This document shows positions 58,111 to 64,000 of a stretch of DNA of 64,000 nt, in pieces. The translations under genes and the position numbers were made by a program. This stretch comes from Tubiluchus corallicola. Taxonomy: Eukaryota > Priapulida > Priapulimorpha > Priapulimorphida > Tubiluchidae. The stretch spans positions 251,001 through 315,000 of the forward strand of contig JAQGDQ010000124.1 in assembly GCA_030141605.1 (NCBI GenBank), read 5' to 3'. Under the pieces are notes generated by a model that saw only the letters and a list, made by a program, of their open reading frames with translations, had not been told where the DNA came from and ran no database searches. The stretch's first letter is position 1. Every line of letters begins with the position of its first letter.

Positions 58111-61100
58111 AATAAAGAGTTATATATTATACTAAACATACTAAATATATTACGCCTAAGCATATTACTACTACATGTACTACTATTGCTATTTCACACT
58201 CTATAAGGGAACATCGTGAAAGGAGAAATAGTTGTGCGAATTTTTCTGGAGCTATGATTGTTGCCGGGAGACACCCAATGAATTCTTTCAAACTTTATTT
58301 ACACTCTCACCTCCGCGCTTACACTGCAACAATGCCACCCCATCATCGCGTTCCCATAGCAACGCATCTTTCACTGATTAGAATGCTGTTACAGCTAGTT
58401 TCCTAATGAAAGGCTAGGGTTAACAGGGCTATTAAAGGTTATAATAAACGGTCTATTTAGTGGTAAATTGGTGATAATATAGCTGTAGCTGAACGTATGA
58501 TGTAAAAACACTTCCACCAAGGAGCCGGTAGGCACATAAACATCCGCGGTGCATTTCTGGGCCTTTATAGTTTTTCTCTCGAAGGTTTACAGAATAGTAA
58601 GTTGTAAACATACAGCTCGCCTGTGGCTGCTAACCTTAACCCGGTCCCTTGCTTTTATTCCAAAATAACGAAAATAAGCTACTTATTCGCTGTCAGAAAT
58701 GGCGAGGAGCTGTATGTCAACGGGAAATTCCGACCTATACTTTATGTAAATTTGAAGATTGCTATTAACGAATTGTTGAGTTAACATTTACATACAAGTA
58801 ATATCTACAATGTAATTATACTATGAAACGTAAATATCGAAAAATAGTAATAAAATAAAGTATTATCCAGCATTAATTAACAATGACAAGTTGAACACCA
58901 ATTATACAAATGACAAAACAAATTTTGATATACATAACTAAGACCAATGAAACAACATTTTGTGTATTTACACTTAAAAATATAATGAGAAATAGAATAT
59001 TTTATCTTAATACTGTTGGCATTAATTGACATACTGTTGACGTAAAAATACTACACGTGCACATTGTTTCAAATTGTGTGCCGTGAAATGGTGACACGTG
59101 TACATACAAATATATACGTCGTAATTAGTTTGGAAGTGCAAACTTTTCCAAGTTGACACATCTTGACAGATTTCCGAGAACTTCACTCAACACCCATGCA
59201 CAGCTTTAATGCTAATGAAATTGTTAGATGTAAACGCCTCAGTTTTTCTTAGGTATGTAGAAAACACGACTCTAAGTGACTAAGATTTCAGGATTTACTA
59301 TACGTAATACGAAAAGTTCTGAACCAGGGGCAGTTAAATGAGCGAGTAAAAATATGGATGACTGAGACATAAAGATTACAATTAACGATGGCAGGTGGAA
59401 AGATTCTTGCATTGGGGGAAAACAGGACGCATGTCAGTCTAATCGCCCGCCAGCTAAACGCAGTTTTCACTTTGTAAAGTAGCGTCGCCGACATTCCTTT
59501 ATTTAGACTGACCCTAAAACATTTTCATCTAGATTATGGGATTACAGTTAGTTCAGTTAATGATGAAACTATTATTCGCAGACAATGGCTGATGTACACT
59601 TCGGATACGCGTGTAGCACGTTCTTGTACATATTTACTTCAGTAACTATGAAACAAAACTCCAACAACATTAAAATTTTGAACCAAAATTAAACCAAGTT
59701 AACTTCAATTTATTTGACTAGGCTCGTTGCAAACAGATTTTCACGATTTTTTAATACATGTTTAACACGCTAAAACGTACAATTCTACATTACATAATAC
59801 AATTATGTACTCAAGGATGGTATGCTATGCAGTATGGTATGCTTTCAGGCGCAAAAGTTCACCGTTTTCAACGGTTTATACAGTAGTTTGAAAAAGTATA
59901 ACAATCCTATGTAAAAAAAAATCAAAGTCTCTATTGTTGAACTCCAATCAACGCATTACTAAGGCTGAAATTTTATCTAATGACAAAAGTACCAAAAACT
60001 GTAAACATTGCAGAAATGACAGTTGTTGGAGTAAAGTGATTTCATCGTATGCACATTTGTCGTCATAAGCTTCACTTTACACGAACACATTTTGCTTTAA
60101 TAGCAGTAAGTCATGTGTGCTGTTTTAACAGCAGTAAGTCATGTACACAAAACAGCAGCTGAAAGAAAGGGCTGAGCTAGCCTAGGGTGTCAGAAACTTA
60201 ATCATTATTACCTATTATGAAATACTGCATATGCAGTAGTTAAAACTATCGGTTAGTAGAAAATCTGAAGATAGATTAACAAACTAATATGCATGTAAAA
60301 TTAATACAGTAACTATCAATATTCTAGGGCATCGCAATTACTACTTCACTGAATAGTTGACGAACGGCACGTGCCAAAGATAAACTGACGCCTCTAATTG
60401 GTTTTTGCGGCAATTCAGCTACCTGGAATTATCAGATACGACGGGTTTATACAGGTTGGACAGGTGTACCAGCATGGTGCAAGCGTTCCCTCCCAGAGAA
60501 AAACACATATCAAAGCAATGCAATGGCTAGAAATCACAAAAGAGCAGGTGTGGGTGTCTTTAGCAAGTAAGAATTATAGTCTTTATACAGTGTGTGACTC
60601 AGACTCAAGGGCAAAGAGCCCACACAAGTTTGTGAGGCTGTACATAGAAACGGGAACTGCAGATTTCACGTATTAAGTCTTCCGAATATAAGATTTGACT
60701 GCTACATTGTCGTTTTCGAAAAACTTAAGCACTTACACTTACTGTGTGTTTGTATAACTACATGTACAACAGTGTGTGTTCGGAATGAAGAGTAGCAGTG
60801 GAGTTTGGAACACACTATCAGTAATGGTTAACCATATCACATTCAGTTAAATGTTTCTGCTCAGTATTATTACCAGTGACATATTAGTGATAAATAACAC
60901 TTTTTTCTGCTATGTACATAGATCTTTTTCTGTTTTGACTTAACGAATAATTACAAAAAATAGTAAATCCAATGTAAGTGTCGTTATAACGTGTTGTTAC
61001 CACTGCCATATTTTACATAACTTTTTTTACAAAAATGTAATTACTGTACTCATTCCTCTGCTTTAAACTTGGGCCCTGTTATGAAATATAATAAATTTTA

Positions 61101-61127
61101 ATCATTAATTGATGATCACAAAGTTGT
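58111..61127. other. Gene-poor DNA downstream of PUS10
   Basis: No recognised gene. The open stretch 60398-60676 (+) matches no family I know. A 28-bp direct repeat containing GCAGTAAGTCATGT occurs at about 60102-60145. The PUS10 3'UTR should occupy the right end on the minus strand. Confidence 0.4.
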
Positions 61128-62732
61128 TCATGATGTGGGTTTTGGCCAATCAACGTTCACCTGCAGTACATCTAATGCCAAAATGTCGGTCTCCTGACCA
61201 AGTAACGTACTCAAACTGGGAACAGTTCTTCCAAAGTCGCTGTGCACAAACTCTTTGATATACGTCCCAGCATTTGCTTCTATTTCCAAACAGAAATGAT
61301 GATCGTCAATTTCCGTTGCTTTCATCTCCAAAATGACCCGATCTCTGACAGCCTGAGCTCTTCGATGAAGAACGCGGATTGGCGTCTGCTGCTGAATTAC
61401 TAGGTCTTTTATAAAAGACAACTGACAAAGTTGACTTTGCGAGATCGTCGCTGGTGACCAGCAGAGGGCAGAGTATCTTTTTGTTTTCGTTTCTTCTGCA
61501 TCTTTTAGCCGTTTTAAGTCTTCGCGCTTTACTAACTGCAAGTGTGTTACACGCACATCCTTACAGGATTCGTTGACAACATTCTGTAAGGCATCCAACT
61601 CTTCTTGAGCAATTCTACTGTACCGAGGATTAACAAACTCGATGGCAAACGGTCGGCCATCTCCAAGCATTTGTACATCAACGTCTTCCCGACCAGAAGA
61701 CTGGAACTTTGTCTCATCTGCTTTGATGACATTATTCAATGGTTCAGTTATGATTTCCTCCACAGATTGCTTCACCTTTCTTTCTCCATTAATAAGCCAA
61801 GGCGTTTGGCAAATACATCTGGAATATTTATTGTATCGTCCAGCTATGTAAATGGAAGCACAGTTACAGCTCATGCTAGATAAGTAAATGCTTTCACACG
61901 GACATTTATGCAAAGAAATGTCATAAACTTTTAAGAAACGTTCTACTTCCCACTCAGCTAACAGTTTTTTCAACTCGTTCGAACCAACTTCTATGTGAGA
62001 TGCTTGCACTTCATTATTGTCGTTACTTGTATTTGCTTGACTCGTCACATTTCCATTATTTTGCTTCTTCCTCTTGCGAGTCCACCAACTCCGCCTCTTT
62101 GATTTTTGAGCAACAGGTTTTTTTATTTCATTAATAACTTTCTTTACTTCTTCCTCATCGTCCGAATGACTGAATTTTATAACAATTTCGAAGGGACTAT
62201 GGAAGTTAACAGGAACATCAAGTTTATCGCAAAGTGCCGTTTTGTTAATCCTCTTCCACACATCTTTGATCTCACAAAGCTGAGGTGCCACAGCTGGTGA
62301 AAGAGTGGCAGAAGTGGTGTGTACAGCATGTTCCCGAAGCACTACAGCTAACGGAATGTGAACGCTGCAACGAAAACTGTTGTATTGAAAGCCACTTCCT
62401 TGTACGAACTTAACAACCTCAGACGTTAAATTTTTACTTCTATCTTGCAACAAGCCAAGACAAACAGTGCAGACATAGGTAACTTCTGCACTTAGGTGAT
62501 GGTCACTTCCCATGGAAAGAGACACTTCATTGTCACTTCCCATGGAAAGAGGCACTTCATTGTCACTTCCCATGGAAGGAGACACTTCATTGTCATTACA
62601 GATTTTCTTGATCTTCAATTTAACTGATTCTAACGAGCCGCTAACATCGTCAACAGAGCCTCCAAGAAAGCGAAGAATACAGCGAGGACAACAGCCAAGA
62701 TTCGCAAGCTCTTGCACAGCAATGTCCGCCAT
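61128..62732 (-). CDS. PUS10: tRNA pseudouridine synthase Pus10 (single exon, complete)
   Basis: Pus10 converts U54/U55 of the tRNA T-loop to pseudouridine; the animal protein also has a nuclear role in microRNA processing and apoptosis. The 534-residue protein is about the length of human PUS10 (529). An N-terminal zinc site is seen as CCPRC (15, 18) and CTVC (88, 91), followed by the THUMP-containing region. The catalytic domain has GREDVDVQMLG (348-357; the catalytic Asp is in this motif, probably D350), GRPFAIEFVNP, IRVLHRR (452-458) and AGTYIKEFVHSDFGRTVPSL (488-507). All Pus10 motifs are intact. The start ATG is in good context (AAGAATGG). Residues 51-80 hold a 10-residue unit (like EVSPSMGSDN) three times, encoded by a 30-bp tandem repeat. 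A basic, low-complexity stretch lies at 210-245. The gene has no intron. It lies 356 bp downstream of delta-tubulin on the same strand. Confidence 0.95.
   Translation of the reverse strand: MADIAVQELANLGCCPRCILRFLGGSVDDVSGSLESVKLKIKKICNDNEVSPSMGSDNEVPLSMGSDNEVSLSMGSDHHLSAEVTYVCTVCLGLLQDRSKNLTSEVVKFVQGSGFQYNSFRCSVHIPLAVVLREHAVHTTSATLSPAVAPQLCEIKDVWKRINKTALCDKLDVPVNFHSPFEIVIKFSHSDDEEEVKKVINEIKKPVAQKSKRRSWWTRKRKKQNNGNVTSQANTSNDNNEVQASHIEVGSNELKKLLAEWEVERFLKVYDISLHKCPCESIYLSSMSCNCASIYIAGRYNKYSRCICQTPWLINGERKVKQSVEEIITEPLNNVIKADETKFQSSGREDVDVQMLGDGRPFAIEFVNPRYSRIAQEELDALQNVVNESCKDVRVTHLQLVKREDLKRLKDAEETKTKRYSALCWSPATISQSQLCQLSFIKDLVIQQQTPIRVLHRRAQAVRDRVILEMKATEIDDHHFCLEIEANAGTYIKEFVHSDFGRTVPSLSTLLGQETDILALDVLQVNVDWPKPTS
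62511..62600 (-). repeat. 30-bp tandem repeat inside PUS10
   Basis: Three units containing TTCCCATGGAAAG(G)AG, CACTTCATTGTCA in frame with the coding sequence; units differ at two or three bases, all but one changing little. It lies between the two zinc-binding pairs, in a poorly conserved linker. Confidence 0.9.
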
Positions 62733-63088
62733 TCTTCAAATGTTAAGGGAGGCACTGTCCTTAGTATCCCTAATGACTGCACTCATCAGCAAGTCCTACA
62801 TGAAAATAGAACAACCACTAATATCTGGAAGGTGCTTTATCATGTACGCCCTAGCCAAACTTACAAAAGACATATACTACAGAATCATAATTATACTATT
62901 TACAATATTTGAACAACAAATGATTAACTTTCGATAACCTTAATAAATGATGCATAAGTTTAACTACAAAGCAACAGTTAGTTTTAGCTATTTTTATGAG
63001 TCTTAAAAATGATTTTAAATGAAGTTTGTTTATTTTTGTGTACAAATATAAAAATAGTGTTGTGTCCATGCTACTAGTGAGACTCGTG
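62733..63088. other. Spacer between delta-tubulin and PUS10
   Basis: The 356 bp must hold the delta-tubulin 3' end and any PUS10 promoter. No TATA box, CpG-rich stretch or splice-leader acceptor stands out to me. Confidence 0.4.
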
Positions 63089-64000
63089 TCATAAATGTGA
63101 ATAGTTGTGTAAAATTTGTTCTACAGTTGCAAAGCTGTTCATAAAGGCGTCTTCCTCTAGTCCATGACGAGCATACTGATGCAAATAAGCTCTGGATGTG
63201 AACATATTCCATGCTTTCTGCACAGTGCAATCGATAGAACTAACAACTGTTTGACAGTTACTCATCAAAACTACAGATTTATCCAACCCATAAAATGGTC
63301 TTTCACTGCTGTATGTCATCAGTCGATAGGGTTCCGGCACCCAAGAAGGGTAAAAACGTTCATCCTTTAACACAGAAACATCAGCCATTGATGAATATCG
63401 TCCACGCGTAAATAGAATATTCGCAACTGATTTGGGGAATCCACGAGCCGCCTGGTTGACACCTTCTGCAGCAGATTCAGAACGATGTAACCGTGACAAC
63501 TCCTTCATTAAACTTGGCCAAGTGAGAGTGCTAAATGGTTGTGCCTCTGACGAGAGCTGAGGAGCATGCTTGATAGTCAGTAACTTATAATCAGGATGGG
63601 AAACCAAATGTTTTAAAATATCTCCCAGATTTAAAGTGGCAATTTTGTTTCCTCTCATCAACTGAGGCAGAAATACTCCAGCCAACTGATGACATAACAC
63701 AGAGTTTATATCTTTGAATGAAACATGTTTGATGTTGAGACGGTCTGTACATATTTTGTGCAACTGTTCATTGTGTACATACATTAATGCATCAGAATTT
63801 TCGTACAACGATGCCAACGTTAACACAGTGTTATAATTCTGCACGATCACCTCACCGGAGCTGTAAGGTGCAATTACCTGGTTTACAATAAACGAGTGCG
63901 GATAGTCATCTCTCAAGCATCGCGTGGCGTGTGAGCCAACGCCGGACCCTGTACCACCTGCCAAACTAACAATACATAGGAATCCATCAAGACGATCAAT
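63089..64000 (-). CDS. TUBD1: Delta-tubulin, C-terminal 303 residues (5' end outside window)
   Basis: Delta-tubulin is a centriole and basal-body tubulin needed for triplet microtubules. The open frame runs off the right edge of the window, so there is no start here. Visible residues begin IDRLDGFLCIVSLAGGTGSG, containing the tubulin GTP-binding signature (AGGTGSG). Then follow GEVIVQNYN, ALMYVHNEQLHKIC and DINSVLCHQLAGVF, all typical of delta rather than alpha, beta or gamma tubulin. The C-terminus AWNMFTSRAYLHQY...EEDAFMNSF is also delta-type. The whole 912-base part is one exon. It is upstream of PUS10 on the same strand. Confidence 0.95.
   Translation of the reverse strand: MDRLDGFLCIVSLAGGTGSGVGSHATRCLRDDYPHSFIVNQVIAPYSSGEVIVQNYNTVLTLASLYENSDALMYVHNEQLHKICTDRLNIKHVSFKDINSVLCHQLAGVFLPQLMRGNKIATLNLGDILKHLVSHPDYKLLTIKHAPQLSSEAQPFSTLTWPSLMKELSRLHRSESAAEGVNQAARGFPKSVANILFTRGRYSSMADVSVLKDERFYPSWVPEPYRLMTYSSERPFYGLDKSVVLMSNCQTVVSSIDCTVQKAWNMFTSRAYLHQYARHGLEEDAFMNSFATVEQILHNYSHL

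Noticed and set aside
60398-60676. 92-residue frame on +
   Set aside because: No recognised domain or flanking splice signals; cannot be distinguished from chance.

Overview
The window is nuclear DNA from an animal. It is AT-rich, has spliced genes with GT-AG introns and long gene-poor stretches, and is loaded with small DNA transposons. Six protein genes can be recognised: calnexin, polyubiquitin, the AP-3 sigma subunit, the RNMT-activating mini protein RAMAC, the pseudouridine synthase PUS10 and a 5'-truncated delta-tubulin. Delta-tubulin, PUS10 and RAMAC together point to a metazoan. The transposon content suits a marine invertebrate, but I cannot name a phylum from the sequence.

Layout. 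From 3170 to 14902 (- strand) lies a complete 13-coding-exon calnexin gene. Its larger introns each tend to hold one small transposon (two hAT-type, two or three pogo/Tigger-type, one member of an unclassified repeat family). From 19304 to 19916 there is a deleted pogo-like transposon that keeps a transposase C-terminus. From 20608 to 22513 (+) lies a polyubiquitin gene of seven units, with a TATA box and a 5'UTR intron. From 23393 to 28214 (+) is the six-exon AP-3 sigma gene. From 32506 to 35691 (+) is RAMAC in three coding exons; a hAT element carrying a second, nested hAT element lies between these two genes. From about 35.7 to 61.1 kb I find no conserved protein gene. This 25-kb stretch holds inverted repeats, hAT and pogo-like MITEs (one nested in another), a 95-bp satellite, a SINE-like fragment and a decayed LINE interrupted by a repeat that also occurs at 31 kb. 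From 61128 to 64000 (-) are PUS10 (complete, no introns) and the 3' part of delta-tubulin, in tandem 356 bp apart.

The genes are housekeeping functions in separate pathways (ER glycoprotein folding, ubiquitin supply, endosome-lysosome sorting, mRNA cap methylation, tRNA modification, centriole/basal body). I see no evidence that they form one system. I found no new enzymatic system. The novelty is in the mobile elements, several of which can be delimited to the base by target-site duplications, and in a few gene-structure oddities: a GC-AG intron in calnexin, an intronless PUS10 with an internal 10-residue repeat, and mosaic polyubiquitin units.
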